From Bacteriovorax stolpii (GTDB taxonomy: Bacteria; Bdellovibrionota; Bacteriovoracia; Bacteriovoracales; Bacteriovoracaceae), in the NCBI GenBank assembly GCA_945905815.1, contig CAMDQH010000017.1, positions 1 through 50,985 of the forward strand: a DNA stretch of 50,985 bases, written 5' to 3'. This document shows positions 43,220-50,985 of the stretch, in pieces. The translations under genes were made by a program, and so were the position numbers. The notes below the pieces were generated by a model, which was not told where the DNA came from, made no database searches, and saw nothing but the letters and a program-made list of their open reading frames with translations. Each line of letters starts with the position of its first letter. The stretch's first letter is position 1.

Positions 43220-43803
43220 GCACCAACTCTGTTTCACCTGCCGCATTCCTTGTAGCAAATCAAGCCAAAGTGGTTGCACGCCTGACTGATAAATACTCTA
43301 CCGAGCGTAAACTTGAATTTGATAAATTAAATGAGCCAGTCCTTTGGGCAAAAAATGTTGATGATATAAACTTATTGGTCAAGATGTTCATGTTGGATGA
43401 AAACATTAAAGTGGATTTTCTTTCTGACTTAACAGCTTATGATAATGAAGATGGCGAAGATGGGGACAAACGATTTGTACTTGTTTATCAACTTTACTCA
43501 CTTGAACTTCATACACGTATTCGTTTGAAGTGCTTGGTTGGTTTGACTGAACAGGCCAACACCATCACAGACTTATTCTTAGGTGCAAACTGGCTTGAAC
43601 GTGAAGTCTATGACATGTACGGAATTACTTTTAAAAAACATCCAAATCTTCGTCGAATCTTAATGGATGAACGGTTTTCTGGTTTTCCTCTACGTAAAGA
43701 ATATCCCATCAAACAAAGACAGCCTTTCAATGACAACATTCGTCTTCACATGGGTGCTAACCCTCTCCAGGTGAACACGCATACTCCTCAAGAGGAGAAG
43801 TAA
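43216..43803 (+). CDS. nuoC: NADH-quinone oxidoreductase subunit C
   Basis: The 195-residue protein contains the 30-kDa subunit signature [20 protein letters not shown] and the following [20 protein letters not shown]. It is part of the peripheral Q module. NuoC and NuoD are separate genes here, unlike the E. coli NuoCD fusion. Start overlaps the nuoB stop. Confidence 0.96.
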   Translation: MSTNSVSPAAFLVANQAKVVARLTDKYSTERKLEFDKLNEPVLWAKNVDDINLLVKMFMLDENIKVDFLSDLTAYDNEDGEDGDKRFVLVYQLYSLELHTRIRLKCLVGLTEQANTITDLFLGANWLEREVYDMYGITFKKHPNLRRILMDERFSGFPLRKEYPIKQRQPFNDNIRLHMGANPLQVNTHTPQEEK

Positions 43804-43804
43804 T

Positions 43805-45019
43805 ATGAGTAGTTTTTTTAATGATAAAGACAGTCAGCAATCAAACGATTTTTATAACCCAAACGTCTTGATTAACCTCGGGCCTTCTCATCCAGCGATG
43901 CATGGAACTCTTCGAGTTATGTGTCGTATCAATGGTGAAACGATTGAAGATGCAGCTTGCGAAATTGGCTACCTTCATCGGGCAATTGAAAAACTAGGCG
44001 AAGATAAAACATATCATCAGTGGATGGTTTATACTGATCGTCTGAATTATTGTTCAGCTTTAAACAACAACATTGCTTATGCAATGGCGGTTGAAAATAT
44101 TATGAACATTACTCCAACCGAGCGTTGTCAGTATATTCGTGTAATCTGTATGGAGCTTTCTCGCATTATCGACCACATTATTTGTGTCGCGATTAATGCT
44201 CTGGATTTAGGTGCCATGACTGTGTTCTGGCTCTTGTATCACTGGCGCGAAGAAGCTTACACCATGATTGAATCAATGTGTGGAATGCGTTTGACAACAA
44301 CTTATGCCCGCATTGGTGGTATGAGCTATGATCTTCCAGATAATTTCTCTGAACGTTTGTGGAAATTCTGTGAAGAGTTTCCTAAAGCTCTTGATGAAGT
44401 GGAAGGACTTTTAACTTCTAACCGTATTTGGATTGATAGAACGAAAGGTGTTGGCGTTATTACAAAAGAAGACGCGCTTAAGTTCTCTCTAACAGGTCCG
44501 ACTCTTCGTGCTTCGGGTATTGATCATGATCTTCGTCGTGATCGTCCTTATTACATGTATCCTGATTTAGATTTTGACGTAGTCGTTGGATCTAACGGTG
44601 ACGTTTATGACCGTTACCTTGTTCGACTTGAAGAAATGAAACAATCTGTTCGAATTCTTCAACAGTGTAACAAGCGTATTCCAAATGGCCCACTTTGGGT
44701 TGATGACAAACGTGTACACATTCCAGATAAACTTGAAGTCTATACAAAAATGGAAGTTCTCATTCACCACTTTAAAATCTTCATGGAAGGAATTGATGTT
44801 CCTAAAGGTGAAGCTTTTACTTGTGTTGAAGGACCGAACGGAGAACTTGGTTTTTATATTGTAAGCCGTGGTGGACCGAAGGCCTGGAGAATGAGAGTTA
44901 AATCTCCTTCTTTTATGCTGTTTCAGGGATTTGAAGCCTCAATTAAAGGCGGAAAAATTCCAGATGCTGTGGCCCACTTGGGAAGCGTGAACATTATAGC
45001 TGGCGAATTGGATCGCTAA
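43805..45019 (+). CDS. nuoD: NADH-quinone oxidoreductase subunit D
   Basis: The 404-residue 49-kDa subunit begins its core with LGPSHPAMHGTLR, including the histidine next to the quinone pocket, and has GYLHRAIEKLGE and the C-terminal DAVAHLGSVNIIAGELDR end typical of the family. It forms the quinone-binding cavity with NuoB. AGAGGAG lies upstream; one base separates it from nuoC. Confidence 0.96.
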   Translation: MSSFFNDKDSQQSNDFYNPNVLINLGPSHPAMHGTLRVMCRINGETIEDAACEIGYLHRAIEKLGEDKTYHQWMVYTDRLNYCSALNNNIAYAMAVENIMNITPTERCQYIRVICMELSRIIDHIICVAINALDLGAMTVFWLLYHWREEAYTMIESMCGMRLTTTYARIGGMSYDLPDNFSERLWKFCEEFPKALDEVEGLLTSNRIWIDRTKGVGVITKEDALKFSLTGPTLRASGIDHDLRRDRPYYMYPDLDFDVVVGSNGDVYDRYLVRLEEMKQSVRILQQCNKRIPNGPLWVDDKRVHIPDKLEVYTKMEVLIHHFKIFMEGIDVPKGEAFTCVEGPNGELGFYIVSRGGPKAWRMRVKSPSFMLFQGFEASIKGGKIPDAVAHLGSVNIIAGELDR

Positions 45020-45029
45020 GGAAAAATTT

Positions 45030-45557
45030 ATGGCGTTATCACAACAAATACAAAACACTATCAATGGAATCCGTGGGGATTTTCCCACGACTCAAGCCTT
45101 ATTGATTCCACTTCTGCTTGAAATCCAGGAAGAACAAAATTGGGTTTCAACTGAATCAATGCAAGGTGCTGCGGACTTTTTGCAGTTGCCACTTTCCAAA
45201 GTCAGAGAAGTGGCTTCGTTTTATACCATGCTCAAGTTAGAGCCTATCGGTAAAGTAAACCTACAGTTTTGTGTAAACATTAGCTGTTGGTTAAACGGTG
45301 CTGAGAAGTTAATGGCATGTGCAGAAAAACGTTTAGGCGTTCATTGTGGTGAAACAACTAAAGATGGGAAATACACGATTTCTGAAGTTGAATGTCTAGC
45401 TTCATGTGGGACAGCTCCCGTCGTTCAAATTAACCAAGATTATTATGAAAATATTGATGTGCCTAAGCTGAATGAGTTGCTTGATCAGGCCGAAAAAGAT
45501 CTCGCACAAAATAGGCCGGTTGGTAAAAGCACTCAAGTTCCAGGAGTTTGGCCATGA
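45030..45557 (+). CDS. nuoE: NADH-quinone oxidoreductase subunit E
   Basis: The 175-residue protein is a thioredoxin-like [2Fe-2S] subunit (cluster N1a): cysteines in CVNISC and in CLASC are placed as four ligands. It lies in the NADH-oxidising module with NuoF. The C-terminal 25 residues after the last strand are not conserved-looking. Stop overlaps the nuoF start. Confidence 0.95.
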   Translation: MALSQQIQNTINGIRGDFPTTQALLIPLLLEIQEEQNWVSTESMQGAADFLQLPLSKVREVASFYTMLKLEPIGKVNLQFCVNISCWLNGAEKLMACAEKRLGVHCGETTKDGKYTISEVECLASCGTAPVVQINQDYYENIDVPKLNELLDQAEKDLAQNRPVGKSTQVPGVWP

Positions 45558-46894
45558 AAACAGCTGCCGAATATGTTGAGCAAGTTCTAACTAAACACGT
45601 AAATGAACCCAATTGTCACACGCTTGATTTCTACGTGAAAAATGAAAAAGGTTATGAGGCTTTGAGAAAAGCTCTCACCATGAAACCTTCAGACATCGTT
45701 GACGAAGTAAAAAAATCAAATCTTCGTGGTCGAGGCGGTGCTGGATTCCCAACAGGGATGAAGTGGTCGTTTATGCCAGCAAAGCCAGTAGATGCTAACG
45801 GTAATTCCAAACCTAAATATATGGTTTGTAATGCTGATGAAGGTGAGCCCGGAACATTCAAAGATCGTCTCCTTATGACAAAAACTCCTCATAAAATGAT
45901 TGAGGGAATGATTATTGCTTGTCATGCGATTGAGTCTAATAAGGGCTTCATTTATATTCGTGGAGAATTTCATAAAGAAATTCGAATTGTTCAAAAAGCT
46001 ATTGATGAAGCAAAGGCAGCTGGATTCCTTGGTAAAAATATCATGGGCACAGGTTTTGACTGTGAGATGATTATTTACAAAGGTGCAGGGGCATATATCT
46101 GTGGTGAAGAAACTGCACTTTTAAATTCATTAGAAGGCAAAAGAGGCGAGCCTCGTCTTAAGCCACCTTTCCCAGCGCAAGTGGGTGCTTACGGCATGCC
46201 TAGTTGTGTAAATAACGTAGAAACTTTTGCAGCTGTTCCTTATATTATAAACGAAGGTGCTGAGAAATACGCTTCATTTGGCATTGAGAAAGCTGGCGGA
46301 ACTCGTCTTTATTGTGTTTCAGGACACGTAAATAAGCCGGGTGTGTATGAACTTCCTATGACTATGACTTTGCGAGAAGTGATTGAAGTCGCCGGTGGTG
46401 TTCGTACTGGCCACACGATTAAAGCAGTTATTCCTGGAGGAGCTTCTTGTCCGATGCTTCGTGCAGATGAAATCGATGTCAAAATGGATTACGACTCTCT
46501 GGCGAAAGCTGGAACGATGTCAGGTTCCGGTGGCGTGATTGTATTAGATGAAACTGTAAATATTGTTGAAGCTGTATATGTACTCTTAAAGTTTTATGAG
46601 CATGAATCTTGCGGTCAATGTACACAATGTCGTGAAGGTTCTCACTGGTTGGCCAGAATGTTTAAACGCATTCTCGACGGCGGTGGCAATACTGATGATT
46701 TGGATTATGTCGCAAAAATCTGCGGCAATATGGCCGGCCAGACGATTTGTGCTTTTGCTGACGCCGTTACTGGCCCAGCTCTTTCTTCAGTCAAAAAATT
46801 TAGATCAGAATTTGAAGACCTGATCCGAAATGGCGGACTTCACCCTGATAAGGGTATGGCCAGCTCGCATGCTAAAGAAGGTGCCCATGTCTAA
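45554..46894 (+). CDS. nuoF: NADH-quinone oxidoreductase subunit F
   Basis: The 446-residue subunit has the NADH/FMN site motifs LRGRGGAGFPTG and AYICGEETALLNSLEG, and the N3 [4Fe-4S] box ESCGQCTQCREG with a fourth cysteine later (in the CGNMAGQTIC region). It oxidises NADH. The ATG at 45554 overlaps the nuoE stop (ATGA) and has AGGAG upstream; the TTG at 45548 is not needed. Confidence 0.96.
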   Translation: MKTAAEYVEQVLTKHVNEPNCHTLDFYVKNEKGYEALRKALTMKPSDIVDEVKKSNLRGRGGAGFPTGMKWSFMPAKPVDANGNSKPKYMVCNADEGEPGTFKDRLLMTKTPHKMIEGMIIACHAIESNKGFIYIRGEFHKEIRIVQKAIDEAKAAGFLGKNIMGTGFDCEMIIYKGAGAYICGEETALLNSLEGKRGEPRLKPPFPAQVGAYGMPSCVNNVETFAAVPYIINEGAEKYASFGIEKAGGTRLYCVSGHVNKPGVYELPMTMTLREVIEVAGGVRTGHTIKAVIPGGASCPMLRADEIDVKMDYDSLAKAGTMSGSGGVIVLDETVNIVEAVYVLLKFYEHESCGQCTQCREGSHWLARMFKRILDGGGNTDDLDYVAKICGNMAGQTICAFADAVTGPALSSVKKFRSEFEDLIRNGGLHPDKGMASSHAKEGAHV

Positions 46895-48437
46895 TTTACA
46901 CGAACATGAAATCAAAAAACCAAAAGTTGATCTGAATTATTCTTCAGATAAAAAACCGGTTCATAGTGATCCGAGTCCAGAGGCCAAACCATTGCCTAAA
47001 GTGACGATTGACGGAAAGGCCTATGAATTTAAGCCTGGTGATACCATCATGCAGGTAGCGGAACGTTACAAAATCCATGAAGAAATTCCAAGATACTGTT
47101 ACCACCCAGGAATGCCGATTGCAGGCACTTGCCGTATGTGTACAGTGGAAGTGGAAAAAGCTCCAAAGCTTATGACTTCTTGTTCAACTCCTGCCGGAGA
47201 TGGAATGATTGTTCATACTCGTTCTGAAAAAGTTTTAAAATCACGTACAGGTGTGATGGAATTTCTTCTGACAAACCATCCGCTTGATTGCCCAGTTTGT
47301 GACAAAGCAGGGGAATGCGAACTTCAGGATTATAACTTTGAGTATGGTCCAGCGCTTTCTAACTTTAAAGAAGAGAAGCGAGTTTACGACGACGCTACAA
47401 CTAAAAAATTATCAAATGACGTTACTTTGAACATGAACCGTTGTGTTCACTGTGAAAGATGTGTGCGTTTTACTGATGACGTGACTAAAACAAATGATCT
47501 AGTCATGGTTAATCGTGGATGGCACAAAGAACTTGAAGCTACGACTGAAGCTGGTCTGACTAACGAATACCAAGGGTGTTTAACCGATTTTTGTCCGGTA
47601 GGGGCCCTTACTTGGAACGACTTCCGTTTTAAAAAACGTTCATGGTTTCTTTCTAAAAAGCCTTCTCTTTGTGATGGTTGCTCGAAAGGCTGTAACATAG
47701 AAGTTCATTCAGATGCCGACATCGTTTACCGTTATGTTCCTATACATAATGAAATGGTGAATGGTCACTGGATGTGTGATTCAGGTCGTAATTCTTATCA
47801 CTCATATATGAACCCGTTGCGCGTGACTTCACCTTTAATGAAACACAATGGTGAGCTTCATGCTACTTCAATTGAAACTCTTTTAACTGAAGTAAAAGCT
47901 CAGCTTAAAAATGCTTCAACGGTTCAGATTGTTATTGGAACAGATGCAACCAGAGAAGAAGCTGCACTTTTAAAAGAAAAAGTTCCTGCACTTATTGGAA
48001 AGAATGTCGCTGTTTCGTACTTCAATGGTACCAACGGCGTAACAACTGCTGCTGATGATAAGAAATTAGATAATCTTCTTAAAATGAAAGATTTAACTCC
48101 CAATACTCGTGGGGTTGAGGAACAAGGTCTAGCAGCTCTTGCAAATGGAGAGATCAGTGCTGACGTTGTGATCTACTTTAGAAGTGGCCGTGCGGGAATT
48201 CCTAAAATGAAAGCTGATCAGAAAATCATCCTTTGGGGTGTCTGGTCGCTCGAAGAAATTAAAAGTCTTCCTTCTAAAAATATTCTTGCTGTGATCGCTG
48301 GTCACGCAACAATTGAAAAAGCGGGAAGTTATAAAAATGCTGACGGCATCGTTCAGAAATTCCACCCGGCCATCGTTCATCGTGGAGGTGCTTTAAGCGC
48401 TCACCAGGTTGTAGGTGTCTGGCAGTCTTTAACTTAA
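46887..48437 (+). CDS. nuoG: NADH-quinone oxidoreductase subunit G, short form, 516 aa
   Basis: The N-terminal Fe-S region is complete: the [2Fe-2S] ligands in [15 protein letters not shown] and further, the [19 protein letters not shown] block, [10 protein letters not shown] and [12 protein letters not shown] further CxxCxxxC-x27-C motif, starting CDGCSKGC and ending in MCDSG, has the spacing of the N7 cluster. The molybdopterin-like domain after it is cut down to about 180 residues, so the protein is much shorter than the usual 700-900. ATG 46887 overlaps nuoF by eight bases with GAAGG upstream; the open frame to 46830 lies inside nuoF. Confidence 0.92.
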   Translation: MSNLHEHEIKKPKVDLNYSSDKKPVHSDPSPEAKPLPKVTIDGKAYEFKPGDTIMQVAERYKIHEEIPRYCYHPGMPIAGTCRMCTVEVEKAPKLMTSCSTPAGDGMIVHTRSEKVLKSRTGVMEFLLTNHPLDCPVCDKAGECELQDYNFEYGPALSNFKEEKRVYDDATTKKLSNDVTLNMNRCVHCERCVRFTDDVTKTNDLVMVNRGWHKELEATTEAGLTNEYQGCLTDFCPVGALTWNDFRFKKRSWFLSKKPSLCDGCSKGCNIEVHSDADIVYRYVPIHNEMVNGHWMCDSGRNSYHSYMNPLRVTSPLMKHNGELHATSIETLLTEVKAQLKNASTVQIVIGTDATREEAALLKEKVPALIGKNVAVSYFNGTNGVTTAADDKKLDNLLKMKDLTPNTRGVEEQGLAALANGEISADVVIYFRSGRAGIPKMKADQKIILWGVWSLEEIKSLPSKNILAVIAGHATIEKAGSYKNADGIVQKFHPAIVHRGGALSAHQVVGVWQSLT

Positions 48438-48446
48438 GTTGGTGAT

Positions 48447-49538
48447 ATGGAAAGTACGTTAATGTTTGATCTTTCGATGATGATGGCAAAAATCGTAGTG
48501 ATTCTTGTCGGAACTCTCGGTGTAGTACCTGTCATGGTGTGGTTTGAACGCCGTGGTGCTGCTTGGATGCAAGGACGAATAGGGCCTAACCGTGTTGGAC
48601 CTTTCGGACTCATGCAACCTTTGGCCGATGTAATTAAGTTTATTTTTAAAGAAACATTCACTCCGAGAGGTGCGAACAAGTTTTATTACTTAATGGCACC
48701 AATCATTGCTTTGATTGCGCCTTTATGTGCATTGGCCGTGATTCCTTTCGGAAGCAAGGCCTTTGTTAATGGGCATGAAGTTATTTTACAAGTGGCACAG
48801 ATGGACACAGGAGTTCTTTTTATTCTTGCGTTCGCTGGACTAGAAGTTTATCCCGTTATTCTTGCAGGTTGGGCTTCACGAAATAAATATACTGTTCTTG
48901 GTGCTCTTCGCGGTTCAAGTCAGATTGTCTCTTACGAAATCTCAATGGGCCTTGCTTTATTATCTATGCTCGTTGTTTATGGGTCATTTAATCCTCATGA
49001 CATGGTTTCTTGGCAGCAGGGAAGTTTAGGCTTTATTCCTCGTTGGGGTGCATTTGTTAATCCAATTGGGGCCTTAATTTTTTGGATTTCAATCTTTGCT
49101 GAAACAAACCGTCTTCCATTTGACCTTGCCGAGGGAGAATCAGAGCTTGTTGCCGGATATCACCTTGAGTACGGCGGGATGAAATTTGCGGCATTTTTTA
49201 TGGCAGAGTATGTTGCGATGATTATGGCTTCGGCCCTTATCTCTACACTTTACTTTGGTGGCTATGGAATACTTCCGGGAATGGAATTTGCCATAAACTT
49301 AATTTCTAATTTTTTCGCTTTTGGTGAAGTTGGAATGCAGAACACTAAAGCCGTGTTTGAATTTATTAGCTTGGCTTCAAAAATTGCAGTTTTCATGTTT
49401 TTGTTTGTTTGGGTTAGATGGACTTTACCAAGATTCCGTTTTGACCAACTTATGGATCTAGGATGGAAAATCCTTTTTCCAATCGCACTTATTAACCTGG
49501 TAGTAGTAACGATTGGTGTTTACTACTTCAATTCATAA
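48447..49538 (+). CDS. nuoH: NADH-quinone oxidoreductase subunit H
   Basis: The 363-residue membrane protein has eight or so helices and the family motifs [11 protein letters not shown] and the quinone-site loop [20 protein letters not shown], with the key charged residues intact. It anchors the peripheral arm and lines the quinone channel. Nine bases follow nuoG; the ribosome-binding site is weak. Confidence 0.96.
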   Translation: MESTLMFDLSMMMAKIVVILVGTLGVVPVMVWFERRGAAWMQGRIGPNRVGPFGLMQPLADVIKFIFKETFTPRGANKFYYLMAPIIALIAPLCALAVIPFGSKAFVNGHEVILQVAQMDTGVLFILAFAGLEVYPVILAGWASRNKYTVLGALRGSSQIVSYEISMGLALLSMLVVYGSFNPHDMVSWQQGSLGFIPRWGAFVNPIGALIFWISIFAETNRLPFDLAEGESELVAGYHLEYGGMKFAAFFMAEYVAMIMASALISTLYFGGYGILPGMEFAINLISNFFAFGEVGMQNTKAVFEFISLASKIAVFMFLFVWVRWTLPRFRFDQLMDLGWKILFPIALINLVVVTIGVYYFNS

Positions 49539-49551
49539 GAGGGGGACTTTT

Positions 49552-50061
49552 ATGGGAACAATTAATATTTCTAAAAAGTACACCGCTAGAGAGAAGGCCT
49601 ATCTTCCAGCAATTTTAATCGGGATGAAGATCACGCTTAAAAGATTTATTGAAGGATTCTTATTTCGTAAGAGCTTTACGATTATGTATCCAGAGCAAAA
49701 ACGCACGTATTCAGATCGCTTCCGCGGAATGCATTTCATAACTGTTGACCCAACGAAAACTGAAAATTGTACTGCATGCTTTCTTTGCGAAACTATTTGC
49801 CCCGCCGATTGTATTCATATCGTGGCAGACGAACGTGAAGAGGAAAATAATCCTTACGGCGTGAAAAAAGAGAAAAAACCAGTTAGTTTCGATATCGACG
49901 CTCTTAGATGCTGCTTTTGTGGTTTCTGTGAAGAGGCTTGCCCTAAAGATGCAATTAAACTTTCAGGAAACTATGAACTGGCCGTTTCATCACGTGAAGA
50001 AGCGATCTATGATCTTGATCATTTGAAACGCAATATGAATGGTAGACAGGAAAAAATATGA
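49552..50061 (+). CDS. nuoI: NADH-quinone oxidoreductase subunit I
   Basis: The 169-residue ferredoxin-like subunit has two [4Fe-4S] motifs, CTACFLCETICPADC and CCFCGFCEEACP, which bind clusters N6a and N6b. ATG 49552 has AGGGGGA upstream and starts the family-like part; the reading back to 49513 overlaps nuoH in another frame and is rejected. Confidence 0.96.
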   Translation: MGTINISKKYTAREKAYLPAILIGMKITLKRFIEGFLFRKSFTIMYPEQKRTYSDRFRGMHFITVDPTKTENCTACFLCETICPADCIHIVADEREEENNPYGVKKEKKPVSFDIDALRCCFCGFCEEACPKDAIKLSGNYELAVSSREEAIYDLDHLKRNMNGRQEKI

Positions 50062-50582
50062 GCCCAGTAATTATTATCCTTTGTGTCATCTCAGCTGCCC
50101 TTGCAGTGACCATGCTTTTCACCAAAAGCCCGATTACATCCGCACTTTGTCTTTTAGGTGTTTTGATTATGACAGCGGCAATCTATGGCCTTATCGGTGA
50201 GCATATGATTGCGACTCTTCAGTTAGTGGTTTATGCCGGTGCAATTATGGTTTTATTTATTTTCTCAATCATGCTTCTGAATCTAACTGATTCAGAAAAT
50301 GATTTTAAGAAGAAGCCTTTTGTCTTCATCTTGGGCCTTGCGGCCGGAATAACAGTATTTGGCTCAATTGTTTATGCCATACTCAATCATTTTAAAAATG
50401 AAGCTAATGACAAGACCCTGGGTGCTTTCTCATCCGAGACTGTCCTTGCTTTGGGTGGAAACTCAAAAGTTCTCTCCCATGCTCTCTTTTCACAGTATTA
50501 TGTTTCATTCGAAGTTGTTTCTCTCGCTCTGCTCGTTGCAGTTGTTGGATCCGTTGTACTTGCGAAAAGAAAAGTGGATTAA
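50058..50582 (+). CDS. nuoJ: NADH-quinone oxidoreductase subunit J
   Basis: The 174-residue membrane protein has five hydrophobic helices and the conserved third-helix segment LQLVVYAGAIMVLFIFSIML that includes the pi-bulge region linked to proton transfer. The start overlaps the nuoI stop (ATGA). Confidence 0.94.
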   Translation: MSPVIIILCVISAALAVTMLFTKSPITSALCLLGVLIMTAAIYGLIGEHMIATLQLVVYAGAIMVLFIFSIMLLNLTDSENDFKKKPFVFILGLAAGITVFGSIVYAILNHFKNEANDKTLGAFSSETVLALGGNSKVLSHALFSQYYVSFEVVSLALLVAVVGSVVLAKRKVD

Positions 50583-50591
50583 GGAATTATT

Positions 50592-50894
50592 ATGACAAAC
50601 GAAATTTTACTTCAACTATTAGCAGCTTTTTTATTTACCGTAGGTATGTTGGTTGTTCTTCTTCGTCGTGACACGATCATGATTTTAATGGGAATCGAGC
50701 TTCTCCTTAATGCTGCGAATTTATCAATAGTTGCTTTTTCGAAATCTGCCAACATGATCGAAGGCCAAGTTCAGGTTTTCTTCATTATTACAATTGCAGC
50801 AGCCGAATCAGCTATTGGGTTATCAATTTTGGTAAACTTATATAGAAATTTTGGTTCTATTAAAACTGAAAGCGCAACTACTCTTAAAGGATAG
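50592..50894 (+). CDS. nuoK: NADH-quinone oxidoreductase subunit K
   Basis: The 100-residue membrane protein has three helices and the family motif MGIELLLNAANL with the buried glutamate, and a second conserved glutamate in AAAESAIGL. Nine bases separate it from nuoJ, with AAGGA upstream. Confidence 0.95.
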   Translation: MTNEILLQLLAAFLFTVGMLVVLLRRDTIMILMGIELLLNAANLSIVAFSKSANMIEGQVQVFFIITIAAAESAIGLSILVNLYRNFGSIKTESATTLKG

Positions 50895-50898
50895 AATT

Positions 50899-50985
50899 GT
50901 GGAAATTATGTATTCAGTCCTACCTGCCCTGATTCTTATTTCGCCGCTGGTAGGCTTTTTAATTAATGGAGTCGTTTTACCAATT
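50899..50985 (+). CDS. nuoL: NADH-quinone oxidoreductase subunit L (partial, 5' end)
   Basis: Twenty-nine codons are visible before the window ends: MEIMYSVLPALILISPLVG and on, a first hydrophobic helix in the right operon position. GTG 50899 is preferred because AAAGG sits eight bases before it; ATG 50908 in the same frame is the alternative. The name rests mainly on the conserved nuo order. Confidence 0.82.
   Translation, partial: MEIMYSVLPALILISPLVGFLINGVVLPI

Noticed and set aside
1-50985. tRNA, rRNA, CRISPR array, insertion sequence or prophage
   Set aside because: I saw no cloverleaf-like gene, no regularly spaced repeats, no transposase and no integrase reading frame in the window.

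Overview
The window looks like chromosomal DNA of an AT-rich Gram-negative bacterium. The best guess is a predatory or predator-related member of the Bdellovibrionota, class Bacteriovoracia (Bacteriovorax/Peredibacter type). Three things point there: signal-peptide and lipoprotein genes and a complete Nuo operon order, a dense set of c-di-GMP and Ser/Thr-phosphorylation modules (an FHA-GGDEF protein built like Bdellovibrio DgcB, PilZ, FHA, PknB-like kinase), and many exported proteins without a recognisable family. The assignment is inference; no rRNA or tRNA gene is present to confirm it. No insertion sequence, prophage, CRISPR array or obvious horizontally acquired island was seen.

Layout. 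1-3.6 kb: end of acetyl-CoA synthetase, two unknown small genes, a lemA-TPM-TPM envelope operon and rpsT. 3.7-10.7 kb: hbd, enoyl-CoA hydratase and acyl-CoA dehydrogenase in an overlapping operon, a histone-H1-like protein with a zinc-finger-like motif, then a thiolase coupled to a cyclic-nucleotide-binding protein. Together with the acyl-CoA dehydrogenases at 24.4-26.7 kb, this supplies the steps of short-chain fatty-acid or butanoate and branched-chain acyl-CoA oxidation; no etfAB is in the window.

10.7-17.4 kb: a vWA-like lipoprotein, a GYF_2-PilZ protein coupled to an alpha/beta hydrolase and a lipoprotein, a membrane Ser/Thr kinase with a PEGA-like periplasmic tail, and the PEP synthase regulatory kinase/phosphotransferase. 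17.5-26.7 kb, minus strand: a transglutaminase-like protein with a beta-barrel-like tail, miaA, mutL and an FHA-GGDEF diguanylate cyclase in one tight operon, then pgi behind two acyl-CoA dehydrogenases.

26.8-36.1 kb: an unknown possibly TIM-barrel protein with a coupled small gene, an FHA/coiled-coil protein divergent from a PilB/GspE secretion ATPase, a broken reading frame, a small Cys-rich exported protein, and two large tandem exported proteins that resemble TULIP/BPI lipid-binding proteins. 36.1-42.0 kb: a membrane protein-bolA-grxD-hemY operon for Fe-S and haem metabolism, a DinG-type helicase with an N-terminal exonuclease domain, and an unknown gene. 42.2 kb to the end: the NADH dehydrogenase (complex I) operon nuoABCDEFGHIJK and the first codons of nuoL, running off the right edge.

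No stretch longer than about 300 bases lacks a gene. The parts least explained by known families are the TULIP-like pair, the transglutaminase/barrel protein, the FHA protein beside the secretion ATPase, and the H1-like zinc-motif protein.
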